A DNA stretch of 43,495 nucleotides, from NCBI GenBank assembly GCA_030725715.1, contig JANRFG010000035.1, forward strand, positions 1 through 43,495, written 5' to 3'. The notes under the pieces are model-generated. The model searched no databases. It saw only the letters and a list, made by a program, of their open reading frames with translations, and was not told where the DNA came from. The position numbers and the translations under genes were made by a program. Source of the DNA: Opitutales bacterium. GTDB taxonomy: Bacteria; Verrucomicrobiota; Verrucomicrobiia; Opitutales; UBA953. This document shows positions 7,040 through 16,125 of the stretch, in pieces (position 1 is the stretch's first letter; the number at the start of each line of letters is the position of its first letter).

Positions 7040-7450
7040 TTACTTGGCAGCGGCGGCGGCAGCCTGCTTGGCGGCGTGCTCGCTCGGGTCGAAGCGCTTT
7101 TCTTTGACCTTGGTGGCCGACTTGCCCTGGCGATCGCGGAGATAGAAGAGGCGGGCGCGCATGACCTGCGAGACGCGCTCGACTTCGATCTTCTCGATGT
7201 TGGGGGAGTGGACCGGGAAGGTGCGCTCGACGCCCTCGCCGAAGGAGACGCGGCGGACGGTGAAGGTTTCGTGGATGCCGCCGCCCTTGCGCTGGATGAC
7301 GATGCCGGCGAAGAGCTGGGTGCGCTCTTTGTCGCCTTCGCGGACCTTGGTGAAGACCTTCACGCCGTCGCCGACCTTGAATTCATGGTCGCCGCGGGCG
7401 GTCTTCAGCTGGGGCTGGGTGGCAAATTGGATGAGGGGATGGTTGCTCAT
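7040..7450 (-). CDS. rplS: 50S ribosomal protein L19
   Basis: L19 sits at the interface of the ribosomal subunits. I place the start at the ATG at 7450 (MSNHPLIQF), because this overlaps the trmD stop as ATGA and leaves a normal 136-residue L19; a longer frame upstream adds 25 residues that are the shadow of trmD. Family hallmarks are FKVGDGVKV, a [16 protein letters not shown] block, the [23 protein letters not shown] segment (split here for length), and [10 protein letters not shown]-like [12 protein letters not shown]. An Ala/Lys-rich tail (about residues 120-136) is longer than in E. coli. Confidence 0.96.
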   Translation of the reverse strand: MSNHPLIQFATQPQLKTARGDHEFKVGDGVKVFTKVREGDKERTQLFAGIVIQRKGGGIHETFTVRRVSFGEGVERTFPVHSPNIEKIEVERVSQVMRARLFYLRDRQGKSATKVKEKRFDPSEHAAKQAAAAAAK

Positions 7451-8154
7451 GGCTGGTGTTCTTGGTCTTTCATCAGGTCCGGTCTGCGTTGCTTTGTCTT
7501 CTCTATTTGCCTTTCCCGACGCCATTTTTCGATTTCGGCGTGGTTTCCTCCTAGGAGGACGGGGGGCACCTCGAGACCATCATAAACAGCGGGTCGGGTG
7601 AACTGCGGAAAGGCGAGCAACTTGCCGTTGTAACTATCCCCCGTCAAGGAGTTTTCCTCCCCGAGCACGCCGGGGAGCTGTCGACCGAGGCAATCGACCA
7701 GGACGCAGGCAGGCAAAGTGCCATTAGTGAGCACGTAATCCCCGATGGAGACCTCCCGGGTGACCTTCTTGTCCCGGAAACGCTGGTCGATGCCCTCGTA
7801 ATGGCCCGAAATGAGGATCAGATGGCTCTTTTGGGCCAGTTCCTTGGCCAGCTTATTGGTCAATTGTTCACCATCGGGGCAAAGGTAGACCACTTCGCAG
7901 TCCGGGGTGGCCAAGGCGTCGACGGCGTCGAAGAGGGGCTGGCAGCTCATGAGCATGCCCGGTCCGCCGCCATAGGGCATGTCGTCCACCTTCCGGTGCT
8001 TGTCCTTGGAGTAGGCGCGCAGGTCGTGGGCCTTGAAGGCGATCAGGCCTTTGTCGATGGCCTTCCCGATGACCGACTCCTGGAGGAAGCCGTCGGCCAT
8101 GGCCGGGAAGAGGGTGACGAGATCGATGCGGATGGCCACGGTGAACGCGGTCAT
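7447..8154 (-). CDS. trmD: tRNA (guanine-37-N1)-methyltransferase
   Basis: TrmD methylates G37 beside the anticodon with S-adenosylmethionine and prevents frameshifting. The 235-residue SPOUT enzyme shows YGGGPGML near residues 61-68, the [11 protein letters not shown] block, and the knot loop [14 protein letters not shown] that binds the cofactor, followed by [11 protein letters not shown]. Length is normal. It overlaps rplS by four bases (ATGA), a translationally coupled pair; rimM, which often precedes trmD, is absent and the gene upstream is an unrelated exported protein. Confidence 0.96.
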   Translation of the reverse strand: MTAFTVAIRIDLVTLFPAMADGFLQESVIGKAIDKGLIAFKAHDLRAYSKDKHRKVDDMPYGGGPGMLMSCQPLFDAVDALATPDCEVVYLCPDGEQLTNKLAKELAQKSHLILISGHYEGIDQRFRDKKVTREVSIGDYVLTNGTLPACVLVDCLGRQLPGVLGEENSLTGDSYNGKLLAFPQFTRPAVYDGLEVPPVLLGGNHAEIEKWRRERQIEKTKQRRPDLMKDQEHQP

Positions 8155-8199
8155 CCAACAGCCGAAAGGCCGCCGAGCGCAAGCCGTCCTTCCGCCGGC

Positions 8200-9267
8200 T
8201 TATTTCTTCTTCGGCTTAGCCTCGGAGCGCTGGTCCATCCGGACGCCCGCTTCCGCCGGGACCGGCTTGCCGGTGACTTCGACGTCGGAGGTGAAGAGAT
8301 ACTTCCACACGTCTTCCTGGAGATGTCGGCCCTTGGCGTCCTTGGGCGAGCCGTTGCTCGGGGTCACATAACCGTGCGCGGCGCCGGCCTGCTTCTTGGC
8401 GTCGCCCTTCATCGGGGCCGAAGTGATCAGGCGGCGCGTGTGGCCGTAGGGCGCCTTGGCGTCGTCGGCGTTCACGATAGGTCCGTATTCGTTGAGGCGC
8501 AGCATGAGCCAGGAGCGCTGGTAGTGCTGATCGGTCCAGCCGCCGTCGAGGACGTGGGAGTAGCCGAAGAAGCGATTGAGGGGCGTCGCGGAAGGACCGG
8601 CCTGCCAGTCTTCGGTGTTGTCGCGCGGGCCGCAGAACATGATCACGCGCGCGACCTGCTGGTGCATCGCGAAGCGGGCGGAGGACGTGGCGCCGTGCGA
8701 GGAGCCGCCGACGACGACCTTGGTCCAGTCGAGTTCCTTGCCGCCGGCGGTGAGGAACTGTTCCCAGCGGCCCTGCGGGTGCGTCTTCACGAGCCACTGC
8801 ACCATGCGCGTCGCGCGGCCCTTCGCGGAATCGGCGGCGGCGATCTCGACCGACTTCGAGGCGTCGACGCCGGCGGTGGCCTCGAGGCGGATGTTGCCGA
8901 GGTGCTGCGTGTCGGCGGGGACGGTGTTGAGCTTGCCGAACCAGCCGCGAGCGTAGTGCACGCTGATGTGGTGGTAGCCGTAGCCGTTGACCTTGTCGGC
9001 GATGACGGGGTTATGGCCCATCAGCCAGACCACGAGCTGCCCGCGCGGGGCGACGCGCGTGTCGACGTCGGCCGTCTGCACGTCGGCCGGCTTGCCCTTG
9101 CTGTCGAGGTGGAACTCGATCTCCGGATACGCCTTCGCGGCCGGGTCGACCTCGCTGGCGCGCGCGCGGAGGTGATAGGCCTGCGGCTTCGGGTCGTTGA
9201 ACTTCGGGGCGGCCGCGTCGGCGTGGACCGCGAGCAGGGCGACGGACAGGAGAGCGAGGATACGCAT
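8200..9267 (-). CDS. Exported alpha/beta-hydrolase-like protein
   Basis: The start at 9267 (MRILALLSVALLAVHADAAA) gives a clean Sec signal peptide and 355 residues; the frame extends further upstream but that part is out of character. The mature protein has a GSSHG motif (G-x-S-x-G nucleophile elbow) near residue 193, preceded by a VVVGG strand, and an MFCGPRDN strand after it, as in alpha/beta-hydrolases. The catalytic acid and His are not certain; a DDAKAPYGHTRRL segment and a later AAHGYV segment are candidates for the His. It resembles poorly studied secreted proteins of soil and aquatic bacteria. It lies 52 bp after the second hydrolase gene, so the two may be one transcript. Substrate unknown. 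Confidence 0.6.
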   Translation of the reverse strand: MRILALLSVALLAVHADAAAPKFNDPKPQAYHLRARASEVDPAAKAYPEIEFHLDSKGKPADVQTADVDTRVAPRGQLVVWLMGHNPVIADKVNGYGYHHISVHYARGWFGKLNTVPADTQHLGNIRLEATAGVDASKSVEIAAADSAKGRATRMVQWLVKTHPQGRWEQFLTAGGKELDWTKVVVGGSSHGATSSARFAMHQQVARVIMFCGPRDNTEDWQAGPSATPLNRFFGYSHVLDGGWTDQHYQRSWLMLRLNEYGPIVNADDAKAPYGHTRRLITSAPMKGDAKKQAGAAHGYVTPSNGSPKDAKGRHLQEDVWKYLFTSDVEVTGKPVPAEAGVRMDQRSEAKPKKK

Positions 9268-9319
9268 GGGGTTGCGTTCCTTGATGCCCGCGCGCCCGCG
9301 CGTTGGCAAGACGGACCGC

Positions 9320-10054
9320 TTACTTCGGCAGCTTGGCGTCGACGTGATCGAGGGCCTTCTCGATGACGTCCTTGGGGGCCCACTGGTGGCCGCCTTCAAA
9401 CTCGAAGACCTGCAGGCGGTCGCCTTGCGTGGCCTGCAGCTGCTTGATCTCGCCGCGGTTCGAATCCTTCTTGCCCATGGTCACGACGACGGCCGGGATC
9501 TGCACGCCGGCGAGGCCGCGCAGGCCGTTGTCGAGGATGCCGGTGCCGGCGCCCTGGAGGATGACGCCGCCGAAATTGTCGCCGATGCTCACGAAGATCG
9601 AGCTGGCGCGCGCGCCGCCCGAGAAGCCGGTGCAGACCTTGCGGCCCGGGCCGATGCGGAAGCGTTTCACGGCGTCCTGGTGCGCGGCGAGGAAATTGCC
9701 GACGCTCGGATCCCACGGGCCGTTCTTCGATTCGTCGAGGAGGATGGCGATGTAGCCGTGCTTCTTCACCCAGTCGGCCATGTTGCCGAGCGTGGCCTTG
9801 CCGCCGGGGGAGGCGACGAAGAGCGCGGACCATTCCTTGGTGGTGTCCGCATGGTAGCCCTTCGGCAGGATGACGCGGTAGTGGTAGACGTCGGCGTATT
9901 TGGAATAGCCGCCGTTATGGTCGCAGGCGATGCGGGTCTCGACGCCTTCCTTGATGACGAGGTCGGCCGGGGTCGTCCGCGACGGGGCGACCGGATCGGC
10001 GGCCGACGCTACGAGGGCGCAGAGGGAAAGGAGCAGGGCGAGGGGCCGGCGCAT
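9320..10054 (-). CDS. Exported alpha/beta-hydrolase (esterase/PHB depolymerase-like)
   Basis: The 244-residue protein begins with a Sec signal peptide (MRRPLALLLSLCALVASAAD). It has the nucleophile elbow GFSGGA near residues 143-148, with Ser at about 145, an ILLDES strand that could carry the oxyanion region, a VVTMGKKDSNRGE block that probably supplies the Asp, and GGHQW near residue 222 for the catalytic His. This order is typical of the small secreted esterase and feruloyl-esterase/PHB-depolymerase-like group. It is first in a likely two-gene unit with the protein ending at 8200. The exact substrate cannot be told. Confidence 0.7.
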   Translation of the reverse strand: MRRPLALLLSLCALVASAADPVAPSRTTPADLVIKEGVETRIACDHNGGYSKYADVYHYRVILPKGYHADTTKEWSALFVASPGGKATLGNMADWVKKHGYIAILLDESKNGPWDPSVGNFLAAHQDAVKRFRIGPGRKVCTGFSGGARASSIFVSIGDNFGGVILQGAGTGILDNGLRGLAGVQIPAVVVTMGKKDSNRGEIKQLQATQGDRLQVFEFEGGHQWAPKDVIEKALDHVDAKLPK

Positions 10055-10139
10055 GACGAAGGGGTAGGGGCGAACCCCGCCGAGGGCAAGCGTGGTTGCG
10101 GCTTGGAAGCGGCCTCGGCATGCTTCATAGCCTTACGCC

Positions 10140-10943
10140 GTGCCTCGTCCCGCCGCTCAAGTCCCTGTGCTCGAAGTCTCCCGTCTGCGCATCGCGCGCG
10201 AGGCCAAGGTCATCTTGCGTGGGCTGAGCTGGCGCGTGGAGCCGGGTCAGCACTGGGTGATCCTCGGGCCGAACGGCTCCGGTAAATCGTCGCTACTCGC
10301 CGCCTTGACGGGTTATTTCGCGCCGACCTCCGGGTCGCTCGCCGTGCTCGGCGAGACCTTCGGCCGCAGCGACTGGCGGGAACTCCGTCGCCGCATCGGC
10401 CTCGTCGGTCCTTCCGTCGCGGCGATGATCCAGCCCGCCGAACCGGCCCTGGCTGTCGTGGCCGGCGGGGTCGACGGACTCATCAATCTCTGGCGACGCC
10501 CGAAGCCTGCGACGCTCGCGCTCGCACGTCGGCTGCTCCGTCTGCTCAAGGTCGGCGGCCTCGCCGCGCGTCCGTGGGGCCACCTCTCGCAGGGCGAACG
10601 CCAGCGCGTGCTCATCGCCCGCGCCCTGGCTTCTGACCCTGCGCTGCTGATCCTCGACGAATCCTGCGCGGGTCTCGACCCGGTCGCGCGCGCCGAATTC
10701 CTCGCATTGGTGAAGCGCCTGCCGAAGCTCAAGCCTGGCCTGGCCATCGTGTTCGTCACGCACCACGTCGAGGAGATCCTGCCCGTCTTCACGCACGCGC
10801 TCCTGCTGCGGAACGGGTCCGCCCTCGCCGCCGGCCGGATGGCCGAGGTCCTGAAGCCCGCCGCATTGTCGAAGCTCTTCGGACGGAAGGTCCGCCTGTC
10901 CAAGGGGCGGGACGGCTGGTCGCTGGCCGTCGCCGGGAAGTAG
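10140..10943 (+). CDS. ABC transporter ATP-binding protein
   Basis: A stand-alone 267-residue ATPase of the ABC superfamily. Walker A is GPNGSGKS at residues 43-50, the signature is LSQGERQR, Walker B is LLILDES followed by CAGLD, and the switch His is in VTHHVEE. In Walker B the usual Glu-Pro is Glu-Ser, which is a mild variation. The start is GTG at 10140. No permease gene is adjacent, so the protein either works with a distant partner or belongs to the soluble ModF/YlmA-like ATPases that it resembles in length and in the C-terminal extension. It is divergent from the hydrolase pair. Confidence 0.85.
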   Translation: MPRPAAQVPVLEVSRLRIAREAKVILRGLSWRVEPGQHWVILGPNGSGKSSLLAALTGYFAPTSGSLAVLGETFGRSDWRELRRRIGLVGPSVAAMIQPAEPALAVVAGGVDGLINLWRRPKPATLALARRLLRLLKVGGLAARPWGHLSQGERQRVLIARALASDPALLILDESCAGLDPVARAEFLALVKRLPKLKPGLAIVFVTHHVEEILPVFTHALLLRNGSALAAGRMAEVLKPAALSKLFGRKVRLSKGRDGWSLAVAGK

Positions 10944-11013
10944 TCGCGGGGCGGTTTGACCGCTTTCGACTTCCCCTTAACCCCTGCTTCATCCTACTTC
11001 ATCTGCTTTCGCA

Positions 11014-12504
11014 ATGCCCTCGCCGTTCGACAACCTCCTCCCTCGCTACGACGCCGTCGTCATCGGCGCCGGCCTCGGCGGGATGACCGCGGCGAACAAC
11101 CTCGCGAAGTTCGGCCGCAAGGTGCTGCTCCTCGAACACCACTACCAGCTCGGCGGCCTCGCCACCTACTTCAAGCGCGTCGGCGGCCACGTCTTCGACA
11201 TCTCCCTGCACGGCTTCCCCCACGGGATGATCAAGTCCACCCGCCGCTACTGGACCAAGGAGATCTCGGACCGCATCCACCAGCTGCACGACGTCCGGTT
11301 CATCAATCCTGACTTCGACGTCCGCACGACCTTCGACCGCGCCGACTTCACGCGTATCCTGATCGAGCAGTTCAAGCTCTCCGCCGAGACCGTCGAAGCC
11401 TTCTTCGCGCACCTGCGCGAGATGAACTACTACGACAACGACCCGCGCACCACGCGCCAGCTCTTCGAGCAGTTCTTCCCAGGCCGGCCTGACGTCCAGC
11501 GCCTCCTCCTCGAGCCGATCGCCTACGCCAACGGCTCCACGCTCGACGACCCCGCGATCACCTTCGGCATCGTCTTCTCGAACTTCATGTCGAAGGGCGT
11601 GTTCATCTTCCAGGGCGGCACGGACACCATGATCAACCTCATGACCGCGGAGATGAAGGCCAACGGGGTCGACATCCGCCGCAACGTGCTCGTCGAGAAG
11701 GTCCACGTCGAGAAGGACGCCTCCGGCCGCCGACGCGTGGTGGGCGTGAAGCTCCGCGGCACCCGTGAGGGCGAGGAAGCCGAGGTCGCCTGCGCGACGG
11801 TCGTCTCCAACGCCAACATCAAGGACACCGTCCTCAAGATGGGCGGCGAAGACGCCTTCGAGGCGCCGTTCCTCGAAGAAGCCCGCAAGGTCCGCGTGAA
11901 CACCTCCTCCTGCCAGGTCTACATGGGCGTGCGCGAAGGCGAGACCATCCCGCACATCGGCGACCTCGTGTTCACCTCCGAGGCCAAGCCGTTCTCCAGC
12001 CACGAGCTCGTCGACTTCCACACCACCTCGCGCACCTACTCGGTCTACTACCCGGACACCCGTCCGCACACCAAGAACCCGCGCTACGCGATCGTCACCT
12101 CCGTCAACCAGAAGTGGGACGACTGGGCGCATCTCTCCGATACGGACTACGCCGCCAATAAGGCGCGCGTCATCGAGGAGTCCTTCAAGGGCCTCGAGAA
12201 GTTCATCCCCGATATCCGTTCGAAGGTCGACCACGCCGAGGCCGCGACCCCGCGCACCGTCAACCGCTACGTCCGTCACGTCGGCGGCACCTCGTTCGGC
12301 ACCAAGTTCGAAGGCCTCAAGGTATCGATGGCTCTGCCCGAGCAGGTCGGCGGCTTCTATCATGCCGGCAGCGTCGGCATCATCATGTCCGGCTGGCTCG
12401 GCACCATCAACTACGGCGTGATCGTCTCCGCCAAGGCCGACGCCTACCTGCGTGAGCCTAACGCCAATCCGCTCGGCGACGCCGCGGCGAGCGCGGGAGT
12501 CTGA
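11014..12504 (+). CDS. FAD-dependent oxidoreductase, phytoene desaturase/carotenoid isomerase-like
   Basis: The 496-residue protein begins with a Rossmann dinucleotide-binding motif ([20 protein letters not shown], about residues 15-34) and the following [16 protein letters not shown] block typical of CrtI/CrtISO-type desaturases and retinol saturases. The C-terminal [13 protein letters not shown] and [13 protein letters not shown] blocks match the second FAD-contact region. Such enzymes add or remove double bonds or isomerise polyenes, so a role in carotenoid or related lipid synthesis is likely, but no other carotenoid gene is nearby. Its leader (cttcatctgctttcgca) lacks a Shine-Dalgarno site. 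Confidence 0.85.
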   Translation: MPSPFDNLLPRYDAVVIGAGLGGMTAANNLAKFGRKVLLLEHHYQLGGLATYFKRVGGHVFDISLHGFPHGMIKSTRRYWTKEISDRIHQLHDVRFINPDFDVRTTFDRADFTRILIEQFKLSAETVEAFFAHLREMNYYDNDPRTTRQLFEQFFPGRPDVQRLLLEPIAYANGSTLDDPAITFGIVFSNFMSKGVFIFQGGTDTMINLMTAEMKANGVDIRRNVLVEKVHVEKDASGRRRVVGVKLRGTREGEEAEVACATVVSNANIKDTVLKMGGEDAFEAPFLEEARKVRVNTSSCQVYMGVREGETIPHIGDLVFTSEAKPFSSHELVDFHTTSRTYSVYYPDTRPHTKNPRYAIVTSVNQKWDDWAHLSDTDYAANKARVIEESFKGLEKFIPDIRSKVDHAEAATPRTVNRYVRHVGGTSFGTKFEGLKVSMALPEQVGGFYHAGSVGIIMSGWLGTINYGVIVSAKADAYLREPNANPLGDAAASAGV

Positions 12505-12642
12505 ACCTTAGTTGATCGGTTGAACGGTTGGCCAGTTGGCCGGAGGAAAATACCCATCCTCCATCATTCATCTGTTTCTTTCTTCTATCCGCCTGGCCTC
12601 TCGTCGGCTTGACGGTGTCCGGGATTCGGCAAGGCTCCCGGC

Positions 12643-13202
12643 ATGGCCACCGAAAAGCAGTCCCTCGCCAAGAAGTTCGAGAACACCCTCGAGTATTTCA
12701 TCTTCGCCAGCCGCTGGGTGCAGGCTCCGATCTACGTCGCGCTGATCGTCGCCGCCGTCGCTTACGCCTGGAAGAGCGTGCAGGAACTCCTGCACCTGCT
12801 CACCGGCTTCTCCGCCGCCTCCGAGAGCTCCATCATGGTGGGCTCCTCTCGCTCGTGGATATCTCGATGGTGGCCAACCTGGTCAACATGGTCGTCGTCG
12901 GCGGCTACGTGACCTTCGTCTCGCGCATCGACTTCGGTGACAACGGCGACCGCCCCGACTGGCTCGACCACATCAACGCCAACACCCTCAAGGTGAAGCT
13001 CGCGGGCAGCTTGGCCAGCATCTCGGCCATCCACCTCCTGAAGAGCTTCATCGCGATCACCGATTTCGTCGGCTCCGGCGCCGCGATGTCCGCCAACCAT
13101 GAGAAGGTCATCCTCTGGCAGGCCATCATCCACGGGGTGTTCCTCGCTTCGATGATCCTCTTCGCCTGGGGCGAGAAGATGCAGCGGGTCGAGGGTCACT
13201 GA
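12643..13202 (+). pseudogene. UPF0114 (YqhA/TIGR00645) membrane protein, frameshifted
   Basis: The family is a small predicted inner-membrane protein of unknown function, usually about 165-190 residues. From ATG 12643 the first frame gives FENTLEYFIFASRWVQAPIY and continues to MVG at 12840, then becomes nonsense. One frame over, from 12843, the family sequence resumes as LLSLVDISMVANLVNMVVVG and runs to the stop at 13202 (FVSRIDFGD, LKSFIAITD). Joining the two at GTG GGn CTC needs one extra base at about 12841-12843 and gives some 186 residues with the expected membrane segments. The lesion could be a real mutation, a sequencing error, or a -1 ribosomal shift; no strong slippery heptamer is obvious. 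Confidence 0.85.
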
Positions 13203-14005
13203 CCCTTCGGCGCAAGGTCGCTGACCCAGCCCACGAGGTAGCGTTGCAGGTGGGAGGACCACCCGTAGTGGATGCGCAGGCGCGCGCCGGCGGGGTTCGG
13301 CTTGGAGTCGATCGTCGCGTTGAGGCTGACCTTGTGGCCGGCGTGGGCCACGACCATGGCCGCCTTGCCGGTGAGCCCTTGGCGGGTCGGATGGCGGAGG
13401 TGCGGCGGGATCTCGTCGCCATCGCACGCGCTCCCGATGCCGCCTTCCATCCGGACCATGCGCATGAAGTCCAGCGCGCGCATGGCGGCGTGGATGTGAT
13501 CGAAGCAGTCGAACTCGCAGGCGAAGCCGGCGTCGACGGCCGACTCGAGGATGACATGGTCTTCCATGCTGGGCATGCGCGCCGCCCAGGCGAGGAAGTG
13601 GCCGACGTTGGGCTGATGGCCGGGCACGAGGTGGCCTTGGATCTCCTGCTTCGGCCGGCGGACTTTTTCTTCGCGGAGCTCCGGTCCGAGGCCGGCCACG
13701 ATCGCTTGCACCACCGCCTTGTCCGCGGCGCGGAAGTCGAAGGTGAGTTCGTTCGACCGGCCATCGAGGCCGACGGGGCCCGCATCATCCCCGGTGATGC
13801 GCACGCCGATGTCTCCATGGAGCTCCGGGCCGCTCAGGCGAACGCAGTCGCCCTTGGCCGGCACCACGAAGAACGTGGGCAGGCCTTCGTCCGCGCCGCC
13901 GAGGGTCTCGAGGCGTTCGCGGAGCTGCATGGCGGGGAAGGGAGTGCGCAGACGACGGCGGAGGAGAGGGCGAGGGCGGGAAGGAGCGGTGGAGCGGCGT
14001 TTCAT
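13196..14005 (-). CDS. Hypothetical protein, start uncertain
   Basis: I do not recognise this family. The C-terminal 230 residues read like a true protein: mixed hydrophobic and charged, with VPAKGDCVRL, GRSNELTFDFR, MEDHVILESAV and LRIHYGWSSH segments, and His/Asp/Cys residues that might bind metal. The ATG at 14005 gives 269 residues but an implausible Arg-rich start; ATG 13930 gives 244. In the alternative frame the same stretch spells LLPALALSSAVVCALPSP, an ideal signal-peptide core, so two compensating indels are possible and the protein may be exported. The stop overlaps the end of the frameshifted UPF0114 gene (convergent). Its leader shows no clear ribosome-binding site. Confidence 0.55.
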   Translation of the reverse strand: MKRRSTAPSRPRPLLRRRLRTPFPAMQLRERLETLGGADEGLPTFFVVPAKGDCVRLSGPELHGDIGVRITGDDAGPVGLDGRSNELTFDFRAADKAVVQAIVAGLGPELREEKVRRPKQEIQGHLVPGHQPNVGHFLAWAARMPSMEDHVILESAVDAGFACEFDCFDHIHAAMRALDFMRMVRMEGGIGSACDGDEIPPHLRHPTRQGLTGKAAMVVAHAGHKVSLNATIDSKPNPAGARLRIHYGWSSHLQRYLVGWVSDLAPKGQ

Positions 14006-14293
14006 GAGGGGTTTGAAAAAAGGAAGAGAGGGTGTCCCTGCCGTGCGGTCCGTGGGAAAACGGTGCGCGGCTGGAAGCGTGATCAGTGGAATGGAGTTTC
14101 GGACAGGGACGCCGGGGTGGGCGGAGAACTGTTTGTGACCCTTACTATGCCCAGTCTCGCCAGGTTGTCCAGAGGCTCGCCCGTCATAGCGCGCAAAATA
14201 ATAACCCACCGATTTACGGGGGTTTTCTTGGGTCCGGGCCGCCGGCCGAGGCGGAGGCTCGACCTCCGGCGGCGGATGGCTACCTCGGAAGGC

Positions 14294-14965
14294 ATGCCCC
14301 GCCTCCCCCTGCTGGCCTGCCTCCTCCCCCTCGCCCTGTTCGCGGCGTCCGAACCTTATCCCGTGAGCCCCGCCGTCGCGCCCGTGCCGCATCCCGCGGC
14401 CGACGCCCCGGGCTTCGTGTCGCTCTTCAACGGCCAGGACCTCGCCGGCTGGAAGACCAAAGGCAACTGGGTCTACGACACCGACGGCACCGTCACGCTG
14501 AAGCCGCGCGCGGGCGAGACCGGCTGGAAGCGTTTCGACGCCTATATCTTCACCGAGCGCAAGTATCGCGACTTCGTCCTCGATCTCGAATTCAAGTTCG
14601 AGCCCACCGGCAATTCCGGCGTCTTTTTCTGCGTCGCCGATCCGCTCGATCCCGTCGCGAAGGGCATCGAACTCCAGATCCTCGATACGCACGGACTCGC
14701 CAAGCCCGGTCATCATGACTGCGGGGGCATCATCCGCGCGATGGGCGCCGCCAAGAACATGGTGAAGCCCGCCGGCGAATGGAACCGCTACACGCTCACG
14801 CTCAAGGACCGCCGTCTCACCGTCGACTTCAACGGCGAGCGCACCATCGTGCTCGATCTCGCCGCTTCCCCGATGAAGGACCGTCCGGCCGAGGGACACA
14901 TCGGTTTCCAGGACGAAGCCAAGCGCGTCTGGTACCGTAACGTGCGGATCAAGGAGCTGCGCTGA
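14294..14965 (+). CDS. Secreted DUF1080 (3-keto-disaccharide hydrolase-like) protein
   Basis: DUF1080 domains are beta-jelly-roll (concanavalin-like) modules; characterised members cleave 3-keto glycosides, others may only bind sugars. I place the start at ATG 14294, giving a signal peptide (MPRLPLLACLLPLALFAAS) and 223 residues; a 573-residue frame upstream is antisense to the neighbouring gene. Family blocks are FVSLFNGQDLAGWK near 48-61, the FVLDLEFKFEPTGNSGVFF strand pair near 95-113, ELQILDTHG, and the ending GHIGFQDEAKRVWYRNVRIK. The stop abuts the stop of the convergent VTT-domain gene (CTGATCAG at 14962-14969). The 288 bases before it (14006-14293) hold a hairpin at about 14203-14226 and no gene I can support. 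Confidence 0.85.
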   Translation: MPRLPLLACLLPLALFAASEPYPVSPAVAPVPHPAADAPGFVSLFNGQDLAGWKTKGNWVYDTDGTVTLKPRAGETGWKRFDAYIFTERKYRDFVLDLEFKFEPTGNSGVFFCVADPLDPVAKGIELQILDTHGLAKPGHHDCGGIIRAMGAAKNMVKPAGEWNRYTLTLKDRRLTVDFNGERTIVLDLAASPMKDRPAEGHIGFQDEAKRVWYRNVRIKELR

Positions 14966-15610
14966 TCAGCGGCGCAGCCAGCGACGGGCGAGCAGCCAGA
15001 GCAGCACCGGCACGACCACGCTGAGCGCCAGCGCCCACGCGGGTTCGGTCTGGCCGAGCGCGCCGATGGCCGCGAACAGGAAGCCCGTCGGCACGCCGCC
15101 GCAGAGCAGCGCGAAGAAGAACGTCCGGAAGGGCATGCGGTGCAGGCCCGCGAGGCATGCGATCGCTTCGGGGAGGATCGGGATGCAGCGCGAACCCGCC
15201 ACCAGCCAGGCGCCGCCGCCCGCGAAGAGCTTCTCGCCCGACTCCAGCGCGTCGGCGCCGGCGAGACGCACGGCGAGCGGCCGGCCTAACCAGCGGCTGA
15301 GGCCATAGGCGAGCAGGCCGGCCACGACCGTGCCGGCGGCGGCGTAGAGACCACCGATGAGCGTGCCGTAGGCGAGGCCGAGCGCCGACATCACCAGCGT
15401 GCTCGGGATGGGCAGCAGGAGGTCGGCGACGAGCAGGCCGGCGCCGGCGAGACCACCGGCCGCGCCGAAGCCGGCGATCCAGGCGCGCGAGCCTTCGACC
15501 GTGAACGTCGCGTCCAGCGCGTCGCCCCAGATGATCCAAGGGATGATCGCGCCGGCCAACAGCAGCGTGGACGAGACGAGCAGGCCGCGATGACGGGCGA
15601 AGAAATTCAT
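14966..15610 (-). CDS. VTT/DedA-like (TVP38/TMEM64) membrane protein
   Basis: The 214-residue protein is strongly hydrophobic, with about six membrane segments and the VTT-domain signature: a P-STLVMSALGLAYG re-entrant segment, G-x-x-x-AG-x-x-x-AYGLSRWLGR near residues 90-115, and a GSRCIPILPE block. DedA and TVP38 relatives move or scramble lipids or support membrane homeostasis; the role of this member is not known. It overlaps the cupin gene upstream by four bases (ATGA), so they form one unit. Confidence 0.8.
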   Translation of the reverse strand: MNFFARHRGLLVSSTLLLAGAIIPWIIWGDALDATFTVEGSRAWIAGFGAAGGLAGAGLLVADLLLPIPSTLVMSALGLAYGTLIGGLYAAAGTVVAGLLAYGLSRWLGRPLAVRLAGADALESGEKLFAGGGAWLVAGSRCIPILPEAIACLAGLHRMPFRTFFFALLCGGVPTGFLFAAIGALGQTEPAWALALSVVVPVLLWLLARRWLRR

Positions 15611-16017
15611 GCGCCGGCGCGCAGGTCCTTCCAGGGCGACTCGCCGCTGACGTCGACCATGAAGGGGCCCTGGCTCGCGCCGGGCGAGAGGATCGCGAGG
15701 ATCGTGGCGTCAGACTTCGAGACGTTGAAGGTCGCGTGCACGACGCCGGCCGGGATGTGCGCGGCGTCGCCGGGCTTCAGGATGCGCTTCTCCTTCTCGA
15801 CCCACTGTTCGACCTCGCCGGCAAGCACGTAGATCATCTCCTCGAGTTCCGGATGGGTGTGGAAGGCGTGGCCTTCGCCGGCGGGCAGGGTCGCTTCGCA
15901 GACCTGCAGGTCCTTGGCGCCGGTGAGTTCGGGGCGGGTCAGCCAGTAATTGGTGCGGCCTTTGTACTCTTCCTTGATGGCCTCGGCCTTCGTCACGAAT
16001 CGCAGCGGTTGGGTCAT
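15607..16017 (-). CDS. Cupin domain protein
   Basis: The 136-residue protein has one cupin barrel. The first motif is HAFHTHPELEEMIYVLAGEVE, giving the usual His, His and Glu metal ligands, and the second lies in PGDAAHIPAGVVHATFN. Start at ATG 16017 (MTQPLRFVTKAEAIKEEYKG) is preferred over a 13-residue longer frame because the extra residues are Arg-rich and atypical. Single-domain cupins may be isomerases, dioxygenases or sugar-binding proteins; nothing here decides which. The stop overlaps the start of the VTT-domain gene, so both are co-expressed. Confidence 0.8.
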   Translation of the reverse strand: MTQPLRFVTKAEAIKEEYKGRTNYWLTRPELTGAKDLQVCEATLPAGEGHAFHTHPELEEMIYVLAGEVEQWVEKEKRILKPGDAAHIPAGVVHATFNVSKSDATILAILSPGASQGPFMVDVSGESPWKDLRAGA

Positions 16018-16058
16018 GGGGCACGCTACCGCACGGGAGCGTCGCTCGGCAAGCATCG

Positions 16059-16103
16059 GTGGCCGACGCCATCCGCGAGCCGCTCGCCGCGCTCGTCAAG
16101 TAA
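16059..16103 (+). pseudogene. Possible 3' remnant of a lost plus-strand gene
   Basis: The 149 bases between the cupin start (16017) and the stop of the next minus-strand gene (16167) hold an open tail of 14 codons in the plus strand, VADAIREPLAALVK ending in TAA at 16101-16103, followed 22 bases later by a strong plus-strand terminator at 16126-16156. No plus-strand gene precedes it. This arrangement suggests the 3' end of a deleted gene, but with so few residues it may be chance. Confidence 0.25.
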
Positions 16104-16125
16104 GCCGCGCTCAGGCGTCGGAACC

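Noticed and set aside
14203-14226. Hairpin AACCC-A-CCG...CGG-GGGTT with T run
   Set aside because: It could be a terminator, but no gene in its orientation ends nearby and the stem has a bulge, so I do not annotate it.
13244-14293. Upstream extension of the DUF1080 frame
   Set aside because: The first 350 codons lie antisense to the hypothetical gene and show no domain; a signal peptide begins cleanly at 14294.
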